This document shows, piece after piece, positions 35,844 through 43,244 of a DNA stretch of 47,195 nt. A program made the translations under genes and the position numbers. This DNA comes from Rhodospirillales bacterium 69-11 (GTDB lineage: Bacteria > Pseudomonadota > Alphaproteobacteria > Acetobacterales > Acetobacteraceae). The notes beneath the pieces are model-generated. The model ran no database searches. It had not been told where the DNA came from and saw nothing but the letters and a program-made list of their open reading frames with translations. Each line of letters begins with the position of its first letter. Position 1 is the stretch's first letter. The stretch spans positions 41,207-88,401 of the forward strand of contig MKTV01000052.1 in assembly GCA_001898425.1 (NCBI GenBank), read 5' to 3'.

Positions 35844-37265
35844 TCATGCGTGCGGCGCGCCCCCCGCCATCGGCGGGATGCGATCATGCCAATCGGTTGC
35901 GGACTGGTAGGCCCAGCCGACCCGCAGCGCCGTCGCCTCGTCATCGCCGCGGCAGACGATCTGCAGGCCGACCGGCAGGCCCCCGGCGGTGAAGCCGTTC
36001 GGCACGGAAAGCCCGCAGAGATCGAGCAGGTTGACCCAACGCGTCAGCAGCGCCGGCGTCGTGCTCTGGTCGACCTCACCCAGCCTGAGCGCGGGCGTCC
36101 GCGCCACCGGCGTCAGCACCGCGTCCACCCCATCGATGGCCTCCGCGAAGACCGCCTTGAGCCGCTCACGCTCGGTCAGGGCGTGGAGGTAGTCGCGCGA
36201 GGAGATCGATGCGCCGGCACGGATGCGCGGCCGCACGGCCTCGTCCAGCGGCAGCGCATTGTTGTCGGCAAGGTCGCCCACCAGGGCGTAAGCCTCCGCG
36301 GACATGATGCGCCCGCTCAGCGCGCCCAGTTCGGCAAAGCCGTGCGGAAGAGAGAGGTCGACGATCTCCGCCCCGAGGCCCCGCAGCACCTCGATCGACC
36401 GGTCGTAGCAGGCCAGCACCTCCGCATCCACGCCGCCCCGTTCGGCTTCCGGCATGCGGGCGAGGCGCAGGCCCTTCACGCCACGCCGCAATCCAGGCAT
36501 CGGCTCCGCATTCCGCCGGCCGAGGGTCCTCGGGTCCATCGGATCCGAACCTTGCAGCACCTGGAGCAGAATGGCCGCGTCTTCCACGCTCCGAACCATC
36601 GGGCCTGGCGTATCGAGTGTCGGGCTGAGCGGCAGCACGCCATACGTGCTGATCCGCCCGATCGTCGTCTTCAGCCCGGTGATGCCGCACCAGGCGGCCG
36701 GCAGCCGCACCGATCCGCCGGTATCGGTCCCGATGGCGCACGGCACCAGCCGCGCCGCGACGGCCACGCCCGATCCGCTGCTCGACCCGCCCGGCGTGCG
36801 GGCGTCAGCCGGATCCCAGGGGTTGTGCGGCGTGCCCATGTGCTGGTTGGTGCCCCAGCCGCCATAGGCGAACTCCACCGTGTGGGTCTTCCCGATGACG
36901 ATCATTCCGGCGGAGATCACGCGACGCGCCAGGGTGGCGGTTCGCGCGGCCTTGCGTGCCCGCCAGACGGCGCTTCCGCCGGTCGCCACCTTCCCCTCGA
37001 GTTCGACCAGGTCCTTCAGCGCGATTGGGATCCCGTGCAGTGGCCCGACAGCGTGGCCCGAGCGGATCGCCTTGTCCGCCGCTTCGGCCGCAAGTCGTGC
37101 ATCGGCGGCGTAGACCTCGACGAAGGACTGCAGCTTGGGCTCGAGCGTCCCGATGCGATCGAGGCAGTCTTCGACGATGTCCACCGGTGAAAGCCGCCGG
37201 GTGGCGATCAGGTCCGAGAGAACGTGGACCGGCATCCCGGCTGGGCTTGATCCTGGCTGTGTCAT
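35844..37265 (-). CDS. Amidase-signature hydrolase
   Basis: A 473-residue amidase with Lys84 (IALKDLVELE), the GGSSSGSG cluster (159-166) and nucleophile Ser185 (GTDTGGSVRLPA), giving an intact Ser-cisSer-Lys triad. It shares the fold with the amidase at 18872 but diverges elsewhere, and no AtzG/GatC-like partner is nearby. Such stand-alone amidases act on diverse small amides. The ATG at 37265 begins a normal-length protein. In-frame ATGs at 37289 and 37235 are alternatives, and none has a clear ribosome site. A strong GC hairpin lies upstream, between this gene and the preceding ketopantoate-reductase-like gene. Confidence 0.85.
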   Translation of the reverse strand: MTQPGSSPAGMPVHVLSDLIATRRLSPVDIVEDCLDRIGTLEPKLQSFVEVYAADARLAAEAADKAIRSGHAVGPLHGIPIALKDLVELEGKVATGGSAVWRARKAARTATLARRVISAGMIVIGKTHTVEFAYGGWGTNQHMGTPHNPWDPADARTPGGSSSGSGVAVAARLVPCAIGTDTGGSVRLPAAWCGITGLKTTIGRISTYGVLPLSPTLDTPGPMVRSVEDAAILLQVLQGSDPMDPRTLGRRNAEPMPGLRRGVKGLRLARMPEAERGGVDAEVLACYDRSIEVLRGLGAEIVDLSLPHGFAELGALSGRIMSAEAYALVGDLADNNALPLDEAVRPRIRAGASISSRDYLHALTERERLKAVFAEAIDGVDAVLTPVARTPALRLGEVDQSTTPALLTRWVNLLDLCGLSVPNGFTAGGLPVGLQIVCRGDDEATALRVGWAYQSATDWHDRIPPMAGGAPHA

Positions 37266-37436
37266 GGGACGAGGCTGGCGCACGTGCATCCGGCAAGCAA
37301 GAGCGACCGCCGGGCTGCTCCGACTCGCATCCTCCGACCGAAGCACACCTGAACCGCATTCGGCGTTCGGACGCTCGCCCGCCAGCGAGCGTCACGCCCG
37401 CCAAGCTTCAGACGGGCCGGCCCCCCCCCACCCCAG

Positions 37437-37466
37437 CCCTCCCCCGCGAAGGGGGAGGGGGTTTTT
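37437..37466 (+). terminator. Strong CCCTCCCCC/GGGGGAGGG hairpin
   Basis: CCCTCCCCC (37437-37445) pairs perfectly with GGGGGAGGG (37451-37459) around GCGAA, followed on the plus strand by GGTTTTT. It is a textbook intrinsic terminator on the plus strand, although the neighbouring genes run on the minus strand. On the minus strand the stem follows the stop of the gene ending at 37476 but lacks a T-tract. Confidence 0.65.
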
Positions 37467-37475
37467 GGGGGCAGG

Positions 37476-38540
37476 TCAGTTCAGGCGGAGGTCGATCAGA
37501 TGCTTCGGGTCGGGCTGCAGCTCGCCGCGCTCCACCCGCTTGACGATGTCGGTCAGCGCCGCATTCGCCGGGGTGGGCAGGCCGACCTCCTCTCCCTTGC
37601 GGGCGATGAAGCCGTTGAGGAACTCGATCTCGGTCCGCCGTCCCTTCACCATGTCCTGACCCATCGACGGCCGGTGCTCGCCGCCGCCCGCCTTGTTGAC
37701 CTCCTCGAGCCGGTGGGCGTCGTACTCCCGCACGGCATCCGGCTCGCCTTCGCCGGCGCGCGCGATCACCTCGGGGTCGATGTGGTGGATCTCCTCGAGC
37801 TCGTATCCCAGCGCCTGGCCGACACGGATCGCCTCCGACCCCAGCCGCGCGCCGAACCGGCGCAGCACGTCGTTGCGCAGGATCTCCTTGCTGATCAGCC
37901 CGGTGCAGGCGGACATCCCGTTCGCCATCGCGTTGGTCACCAGCTTCGACCAGCGCTCACCCCATAGATTGCTCGTCACCAGCGCGGAATCCGAAAGCGA
38001 TACCAGCCGACAGATCTCCTGCACCCGGTCGGTGATGCGGCCATGCACCTCGCCGGTGCGGAACACGGTGTGCTTCGTCCCGCTCTTGCCGGCGGCGCGC
38101 TTCACGTGGCCGGGGGCGCAGAGATCCACCGTGATGGAACTCGCGATGCAGCCGACCACGCGGCCCCAGCCGACCACGCCGGCGATCGTCTCCTCGTTCA
38201 TGCAGTTCTGCAGCGAAACGACGAAGCCGTTGGGCGACAGGTACTGGGCGATCATCGTCGTCGCCCATTCGGTGTCGTAGGACTTCATGCAGACGAAAGC
38301 GATGTCGATCGGCTGCTCCTTCGCCAGCGACTGCACGTCGGTCAGGTGCAGCGCACGCACCGGCGTGGTCCATTCCGGCACGTCGCGGATATGCGAGACC
38401 TTGAGGCCGCGCGCACGCATCGTCTCGACGTTCTCCGGCCACGCGTCGATGAAGGTGACGTCTTCGCCGGCCTGCGCCATGTGCGCGCCGGCATAGGCGC
38501 CCACGGCGCCGGTGCCCATGATGGCGATCCTGAAGCCCAT
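37476..38540 (-). CDS. Ketopantoate reductase (ApbA/PanE) family oxidoreductase
   Basis: A 354-residue NAD(P)-dependent reductase of the 2-dehydropantoate 2-reductase family. The Rossmann motif is MGTGAVGAYAG (residues 8-18). The CMKSYDTEW segment and the helical C-domain start (ERWSKLVTNAMANGMSACTG) are family landmarks. True PanE proteins are near 300 residues; this one is longer, like many family members of unknown substrate, so a pantothenate role should not be assumed. GGAGGGG seven bases before the ATG at 38540 fixes the start. It stands alone, with a strong hairpin at its 3' side. Confidence 0.82.
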   Translation of the reverse strand: MGFRIAIMGTGAVGAYAGAHMAQAGEDVTFIDAWPENVETMRARGLKVSHIRDVPEWTTPVRALHLTDVQSLAKEQPIDIAFVCMKSYDTEWATTMIAQYLSPNGFVVSLQNCMNEETIAGVVGWGRVVGCIASSITVDLCAPGHVKRAAGKSGTKHTVFRTGEVHGRITDRVQEICRLVSLSDSALVTSNLWGERWSKLVTNAMANGMSACTGLISKEILRNDVLRRFGARLGSEAIRVGQALGYELEEIHHIDPEVIARAGEGEPDAVREYDAHRLEEVNKAGGGEHRPSMGQDMVKGRRTEIEFLNGFIARKGEEVGLPTPANAALTDIVKRVERGELQPDPKHLIDLRLN

Positions 38541-38733
38541 GACGTTCCCCTCCGCGTTGTCGGACCGAGTTTCCCCAAGCAGGGCGGAAAGGCAACCGGC
38601 CGGGATCATCCCGATTGGCCTCTTCGCTCATCGCTATGGCGGCGTGGGGTTGGTGGGGCGGTCACGCCCAAGCCACGAGGCTGCCGCGCGCCGGGGTGAT
38701 CTGCATGCGAGCCGAACGTGGAGCGCGCCGGGA

Positions 38734-39063
38734 TCAGGCCTGCTTGCGCCACCAGGCGTGCAGCATCTGGCGCGTCACGTCCTGCGGGCGGCAGATCGGC
38801 ACCGGCTTGGTGGTGATCTTCTCGATGCGGCCCTTGCAGGACTTGCCGTTCGAATCCTCCGTCTGGTACGGACAGACGCAGCGGCCGGCATACGGCGCCT
38901 GGCTCTCCTCCATGATCGCCTGCCGCGCCCGCATCTCCGCCACCTGCTTCAGCACCTCCGGCGGCACGCTCGGAAGGTTGGGGTCGCGCAGCAGGGGTTC
39001 CGCCCGCGCCATCGGGGCGGCGAGGAGCAGGCAGAGCAACAGGGCAGAACGGGAACGGACCAT
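38734..39063 (-). CDS. Small secreted four-cysteine protein (CxCPY type)
   Basis: A 109-residue protein with a clear signal peptide (MVRSRSALLLCLLLAAP, cleavage near ARA). The mature part has four cysteines, Cys62, Cys64, Cys76 and Cys91, in the order CVCPY, SCKG and ICRP, followed by the conserved-looking DVTRQMLHAW. I have a recollection of similar CxCPY...C...C proteins in alphaproteobacteria, but the family has no function known to me. Two periplasmic disulfides or a metal site are plausible. The ATG at 39063 starts the signal peptide directly. It lies 60 bp after the stop of the second phnE. Confidence 0.65.
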   Translation of the reverse strand: MVRSRSALLLCLLLAAPMARAEPLLRDPNLPSVPPEVLKQVAEMRARQAIMEESQAPYAGRCVCPYQTEDSNGKSCKGRIEKITTKPVPICRPQDVTRQMLHAWWRKQA

Positions 39064-39123
39064 CCTGCGACTGGACCGGCTGGCGCCGATTCGCAGCAAG
39101 CGCCGCGGATCAGGCGCCCCGGA

Positions 39124-40014
39124 TCAGCCGCCCCGGATCAGGCGGATGCGCAGCGCCTTCGACACGTTGTCGATCAGCGCCACGGTGATCAGAATCAGCA
39201 CGATGATGTACGCCACCTGGTCCCAGGCGTTGATCTGGATGCGTTCCGACAGCCGCAGCCCGATGCCGCCCGCGCCGACCAGCCCCAGGATCGTCGCCTC
39301 GCGTGAGTTCGACTCGATTTGGTACAGCGTCTGGCTGATCATCACCGGCAGCACCTGCGGCAGGATGCCGTAGCGCAGCGCGGCGACGCGGCCGGCGCCG
39401 GTGGCCTGCACGCCCTCGATCTGCTTGCGTTCGGCGGTCTCGATCGCCTCGGCGAACAGCTTGGCGAGCACGCCCACATCCGCCACGAAGATCGCGAGCA
39501 CGCCGGCGATCGGCCCCAGCCCGACGGCGCGCACGAACACCAGCGCCCAGATCAACTGGTCGAGGCCCCGGCAGCCGTCGAAGATGCGGCGCATGACGAA
39601 GCGGAAGATGCGCGACGGGATCACGTTGCGCGCGCCGAGGAAGCCCAGCGGCACCGCCACGAGCGCCGCCAGCATCGTGCCGAGATAGGCCATCGCGACC
39701 GTCTCGATCATGGAGCGGAACAGCTCCGCATGGTCCCATGTCGCGAACTGCGACCAGTCGAGCATCAGCCGCACGATCACCCAGACGCGCGGTAGGTTGG
39801 TGAACACCCGCTCGAAATCGAACAGCCAGTGCAGGTAGAGCAGATAGCCGAGGAGCAGGAGGCCGATGCCCCAGCGCAGGGCGCGGGTGCGCGGCGGCGC
39901 GCCGAAGGCGGCGGGCAGGCGTGCACGGGTCGCGGCGATGTCGGCCGGCGTGATCGCGTCGAGCCGGATGGTGCCAGGGGCCGGCCCCCGGGCGAACAGG
40001 ACGTGGTCGCTCAT
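39124..40014 (-). CDS. phnE: Phosphonate-type ABC transporter permease PhnE (second copy)
   Basis: A 296-residue inner-membrane permease with about six hydrophobic segments. The EAA-type loop for contact with the ATPase is the RVAALRYGILPQVLPVMISQ region, and the PhnE-typical NSREATILGLVGAGGIGLRL follows. It pairs with the other PhnE to form the channel; two adjacent phnE genes are common when the permease is a heterodimer. Its ATG overlaps the stop of the upstream phnE by 4 nt (ATGA). The N-terminus has an extra 60-residue cytoplasmic stretch before the first helix. Confidence 0.9.
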   Translation of the reverse strand: MSDHVLFARGPAPGTIRLDAITPADIAATRARLPAAFGAPPRTRALRWGIGLLLLGYLLYLHWLFDFERVFTNLPRVWVIVRLMLDWSQFATWDHAELFRSMIETVAMAYLGTMLAALVAVPLGFLGARNVIPSRIFRFVMRRIFDGCRGLDQLIWALVFVRAVGLGPIAGVLAIFVADVGVLAKLFAEAIETAERKQIEGVQATGAGRVAALRYGILPQVLPVMISQTLYQIESNSREATILGLVGAGGIGLRLSERIQINAWDQVAYIIVLILITVALIDNVSKALRIRLIRGG

Positions 40015-40946
40015 GGCGTGCCACCTAGATTGCCGATGAAGCGGTGGCGGATGCGTTCGGACAGCAGGTCGATCGCCACGACGATGACCAGGATCAGCAG
40101 GCAGATCGCGCTGACTTCCTCGTAGATGTTGAAGCCGATCACGCGGCGCAGCTCCTGGCCGATGCCGCCCGCGCCGACGAAGCCGATGATCGTCGAGGAG
40201 CGGACGTTGATCTCGAAGCGCAGCAGCGCATAGCTGAGGAAGCCCGGCAGCACCTGCGGCACCATGCCGTAGCGGATCTGCGCGATCCACGACCCGCCGA
40301 CGGAGCGGATGCCTTCGACCGCGCGCAGGTCGGCATTCTCGTTCAGTTCGGAGAACAGCTTGCCCAGCGCGCCGGTGCTGTGGATGCCGATCGCGAGGAT
40401 CCCGGCGAGCGGGCCGACGCCGAACGGCCAGACCAGGATGAAGGCCAGGACGACCTGCGGGATGCTGCGGGCGACCTCCAGCACGCGCCGGACCAGCATC
40501 GCGACGAGGCCGGTGCCGAGAAGGGTGCGCGTGGCCGGGAAGGACAGCACGAAGGCCGCGGTGAATCCCATGACGGTCGCGACGATCGCCATCTGCACCG
40601 TCTGCCACAGCAGCACGAGATAGACGTTGATGCGATAGAACCAGTAGGCGATCGATTGCGGCTGCTTCTCGCCCTGGAACAGGTGGTCCCAGGCCAGCAC
40701 GGGGACCGGCGCCGCGCCGCGCGCGGGCTCGACCGAGAAGAGCTTGCCGAAATACTCGCCGATCCGCGGCAGGCCGGCGGCGACATGCGCCGGGGAGAAA
40801 TCGGTGTAGACCGCGGCGATCACGAACAGCAGCGCCGCGATCGCGACCAGCAGCAGCGTCTCGACGCGGCGGGCGCGTTGCAGGCCGCCGAAACGGTCCT
40901 GGAACAGCCGCCAGGACGGGTCCTGGGTGGGATGAAGCGTGCTCAT
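40011..40946 (-). CDS. phnE: Phosphonate-type ABC transporter permease PhnE (first copy)
   Basis: A 311-residue permease with the PhnE signature RSSTIIGFVGAGGIGQELRRVIGF near the C-terminus and the EAA-like loop GSWIAQIRYGMVPQVLPGFLSY. About six hydrophobic segments are visible, with a large periplasmic loop (about 55-95). The ATG at 40946 is 37 bp after the phnD stop, and the stop overlaps the next phnE. Together with PhnD and PhnC it imports phosphonates, or related small phospho-compounds. Confidence 0.9.
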   Translation of the reverse strand: MSTLHPTQDPSWRLFQDRFGGLQRARRVETLLLVAIAALLFVIAAVYTDFSPAHVAAGLPRIGEYFGKLFSVEPARGAAPVPVLAWDHLFQGEKQPQSIAYWFYRINVYLVLLWQTVQMAIVATVMGFTAAFVLSFPATRTLLGTGLVAMLVRRVLEVARSIPQVVLAFILVWPFGVGPLAGILAIGIHSTGALGKLFSELNENADLRAVEGIRSVGGSWIAQIRYGMVPQVLPGFLSYALLRFEINVRSSTIIGFVGAGGIGQELRRVIGFNIYEEVSAICLLILVIVVAIDLLSERIRHRFIGNLGGTP

Positions 40947-40983
40947 GCGCGTCTGGGGCGGGCGTGCGCCCGCCCCGCCAGCC

Positions 40984-41928
40984 TCAGGACCGCGAGCCGC
41001 GCTTCTCGGATTCGCGCAGGTCGATGATGTCCTTGTAGAGGTCCATCGTCGCCGGCACGTAGCCGACGCCCGCTCCCTGCTCGATCGCGTCGTAGACGTC
41101 GCGATGCGACTTCGGCAGGTCCATCAGGAAGTCGGCGAACTGCTTCTTCAGGCCGGCCGGCAGCGCGGTGCGCACCGCCCAGGGACCGTTCGGGATCTTG
41201 CCCGACTGCCAGATGATGTTCACGTCCGACATCTTGAGCATGCCGCGATCGACCATCGAGCGCAGGTTGCCGCGGCTGTAGCCCTCGGACTTTTCGCCCT
41301 GGCCGGAGGTCCAGGTGACGCAGGCGTCGTACTGCTTGTTCAGCACCGCGACCACGCCCTGCTCATGCCCGCCGGCGAAGCCGGTGCGCGAGAAATACTT
41401 GCCGTCGGTCAGATCGATCCCCTTCGAACGCAGCGTCGCGCTGGGGATCAGGTAGCCGGAGGTGGAGTTCGGATCGGCGAAGGCCAGCGAATGGCCCTTC
41501 ATCTTCTCGAGCGAGTCGATGCCGCTGTCCTTCCGGGTCACCATCACCGAGTAGTAGAAGGTCGACCCGTCCTTCTCCTGCGGGACGATGATCGGCTCGA
41601 TGCACTTGCAGTCGAGCCACGCGCCGGCGAAGCCGGAGGCGCCGAACTCGGCGGCATCGAGCTGGCCCGCGGCGATGCCCTGCATGACGCCGGCATAGTC
41701 GGCGGCGGGGAACAGCTTCACCGGGACGCCGAGGTTCGCCTCGAGCAGCTTCTGAAAGCCGTCATAGCGCTTCAGCCGGTCCTGGGTGTTCTCCCCGCCG
41801 AGGATGCCGATGCGGAACTCCTTGACCTGAGACTTCCAGTCCTGGGCCTGGCTCTTGGCCGGCAGGCCGCCGAGGCCGAGGCCGACGAGCGCGGCCAGCG
41901 CGAGCCGGGTGAACGTGCTGCGACGCAT
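40984..41928 (-). CDS. phnD: Phosphonate-type ABC transporter substrate-binding protein PhnD
   Basis: A periplasmic binding protein of about 314 residues. A signal peptide (MRRSTFTRLALAALVG, cleaved near KSQAQ) precedes FRIGILGGENTQDRLKRYDGFQKLLE, the usual PhnD start. The AADYAGVMQGIAAGQLDAAEFGASGF segment and FADPNSTSGYLIP carry the ligand-loop Ser/Thr residues. It binds phosphonates in most characterised cases, while close relatives bind phosphite or hypophosphite. I prefer the ATG at 41928, which has GGAG nine bases upstream; the ATG at 41943 adds five residues (MEMIR). It lies between phnC and the phnE pair. Confidence 0.9.
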   Translation of the reverse strand: MRRSTFTRLALAALVGLGLGGLPAKSQAQDWKSQVKEFRIGILGGENTQDRLKRYDGFQKLLEANLGVPVKLFPAADYAGVMQGIAAGQLDAAEFGASGFAGAWLDCKCIEPIIVPQEKDGSTFYYSVMVTRKDSGIDSLEKMKGHSLAFADPNSTSGYLIPSATLRSKGIDLTDGKYFSRTGFAGGHEQGVVAVLNKQYDACVTWTSGQGEKSEGYSRGNLRSMVDRGMLKMSDVNIIWQSGKIPNGPWAVRTALPAGLKKQFADFLMDLPKSHRDVYDAIEQGAGVGYVPATMDLYKDIIDLRESEKRGSRS

Positions 41929-41946
41929 CCTGATCATCTCCATTTC

Positions 41947-41960
41947 GTTACATATGAAAC
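41947..41960. promoter_or_regulatory. Dyad overlapping the phnD upstream region
   Basis: GTTACATATGAAAC is a near-perfect inverted repeat centred on CATATG with GTT/AAC ends. It lies in the 54-70-bp gap between phnC and phnD, the only A/T-rich spot there. It could be an operator for an internal promoter. No Pho-box pattern is seen in the operon. Confidence 0.35.
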
Positions 41961-41997
41961 TATTGTGACGCGCGTTGGCCGGAAGACCGGCGCAGGG

Positions 41998-42816
41998 CTA
42001 GCGGGCGAGGGCCGGCATGGCGGCGCCCGACAGGCTGGTGGAGGTGATGCGCTCGTCGATCCCCTCGGCGCCGTGCTCGCCATACAGCGCGCGTACGGCG
42101 GCTTCGGTGAGATCCTCGGGCGCGCCGTCGAACACGACGCGGCCGGCGGACATGCCGATGATGCGCCGGCAATAGGTCCGCGCGGTGTCGAGCGTGTGGA
42201 GGTTGGTCAGCACGGTGATCCCGTCGCGCCGGTTGATGTCGGCCAGCGCGTCCATCACGATCCTGGCGTTCAGCGGATCGAGCGAGGCGATCGGCTCGTC
42301 GGCCAGCAGGATCCGTGGCTCCTGCATCAGCGCGCGGGCGATGGCGACGCGCTGCTGCTGCCCGCCGGACAGCGCGTCCGCGCGGTTCAGCGCGACGTCC
42401 GCGAGGCCCAGCCGGTCGAGCGCGCGGATCGCCAGCGCCCGCTCCTCCTGCGTGAACAGCTTGAGCAGCACGCGGGGGCCGGACATCCGGTTGAGCCGGC
42501 CGGTCAGCACGTTGGTCAGCACGTCGAGCCGGCTGACCAGGTTGAACTGCTGGAAGATCATCGCGGTGCGCGCGCGCCACGCCCGCAGGTCCGATCCGGT
42601 GAGCGCGGTGACGTCACGCCCGTCGGCGAGGATGCGTCCTTCGGAGGGTTCGATCAGCCGGTTGATCAGGCGCAGCAGGGTGGACTTCCCGGCGCCGGAG
42701 CGGCCGATGATGCCCACCATCTCGCCGTCCTGGATCTTGAGGGAGGCGTGTGCCACGGCGACCTTGTCGCCGAACCGGCGGGTGAGATGGTCCAGTTCCA
42801 GCACGCCATGCCCCAT
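41998..42816 (-). CDS. phnC: Phosphonate-type ABC transporter ATP-binding protein PhnC
   Basis: A 272-residue ABC ATPase. Walker A is GRSGAGKST (38-46), the Q-loop IFQQFNLV, the signature LSGGQQQR (149-156) and Walker B ILLADEP (169-175), followed by the D-loop IASLD. The long segment between Q-loop and signature ([22 protein letters not shown]) is characteristic of PhnC. It powers import by the PhnE pair. No carbon-phosphorus lyase, phosphonatase or phosphite dehydrogenase gene is in the window. No ribosome site stands out before the ATG at 42816. Confidence 0.92.
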   Translation of the reverse strand: MGHGVLELDHLTRRFGDKVAVAHASLKIQDGEMVGIIGRSGAGKSTLLRLINRLIEPSEGRILADGRDVTALTGSDLRAWRARTAMIFQQFNLVSRLDVLTNVLTGRLNRMSGPRVLLKLFTQEERALAIRALDRLGLADVALNRADALSGGQQQRVAIARALMQEPRILLADEPIASLDPLNARIVMDALADINRRDGITVLTNLHTLDTARTYCRRIIGMSAGRVVFDGAPEDLTEAAVRALYGEHGAEGIDERITSTSLSGAAMPALAR

Positions 42817-42910
42817 CGTTTGCGATCGCCCACTCTCCCGAGCCGGCGGCTCGGCGGCAATAGCAGCGGGGGGTGTGGTGGTGTGTGATCGTTTGGTGAC
42901 TGGCGGGGGC

Positions 42911-42933
42911 GGATGGATGCAGGCCGGCCATCC
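42911..42933. repeat. Degenerate REP-like palindrome
   Basis: GGATGG (42911-42916) faces CCATCC (42928-42933) around ATGCAGGCCGG, followed by ACGACTTCA. It resembles half of the units at 7013-7094. It lies in the 178-bp gap between the ACP gene and phnC, where it may separate two transcripts. Confidence 0.4.
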
Positions 42934-42994
42934 ACGACTTCACGCCCCCAAAGGCGCCCCGCAACCTCGACGAGAAGCGCGCCTGCAACGACCC

Positions 42995-43240
42995 TCAGGC
43001 GGTCTTGGCCGCGATCACCTTCACCAGGTCTCCCACGCTCTGCAGGCTGTCGAGTTCGCGCGTGTTGAACTTGATGCCCCAGCGCTCCTCGCTCGCCATG
43101 ATGATCTCGATCTGCTTGAACGAATCCCAGCCCTTCACGTCCTTCGCGGTCAGGGCGGGCGTCAGCTCGAGATCGTCGCGCATGAACACGTCGGCGAAGA
43201 TTTCCTTGAGCGCGGCGTAGATCTCGGGTTCGGTGGCCAT
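42995..43240 (-). CDS. Acyl carrier protein
   Basis: An 81-residue acyl carrier protein. The phosphopantetheine site is Ser40 in GWDSFKQIEI, a DSF variant of the usual DSL that is common in specialised, non-fatty-acid ACPs. It starts 4 nt after the stop of the FkbH-like gene, and its ribosome site (AAGGAT) lies in the last codons of that gene, so the two are translated together. The likely job is to carry a glyceryl or similar unit loaded by the FkbH-like enzyme. Confidence 0.88.
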   Translation of the reverse strand: MATEPEIYAALKEIFADVFMRDDLELTPALTAKDVKGWDSFKQIEIIMASEERWGIKFNTRELDSLQSVGDLVKVIAAKTA

Positions 43241-43244
43241 CGGC

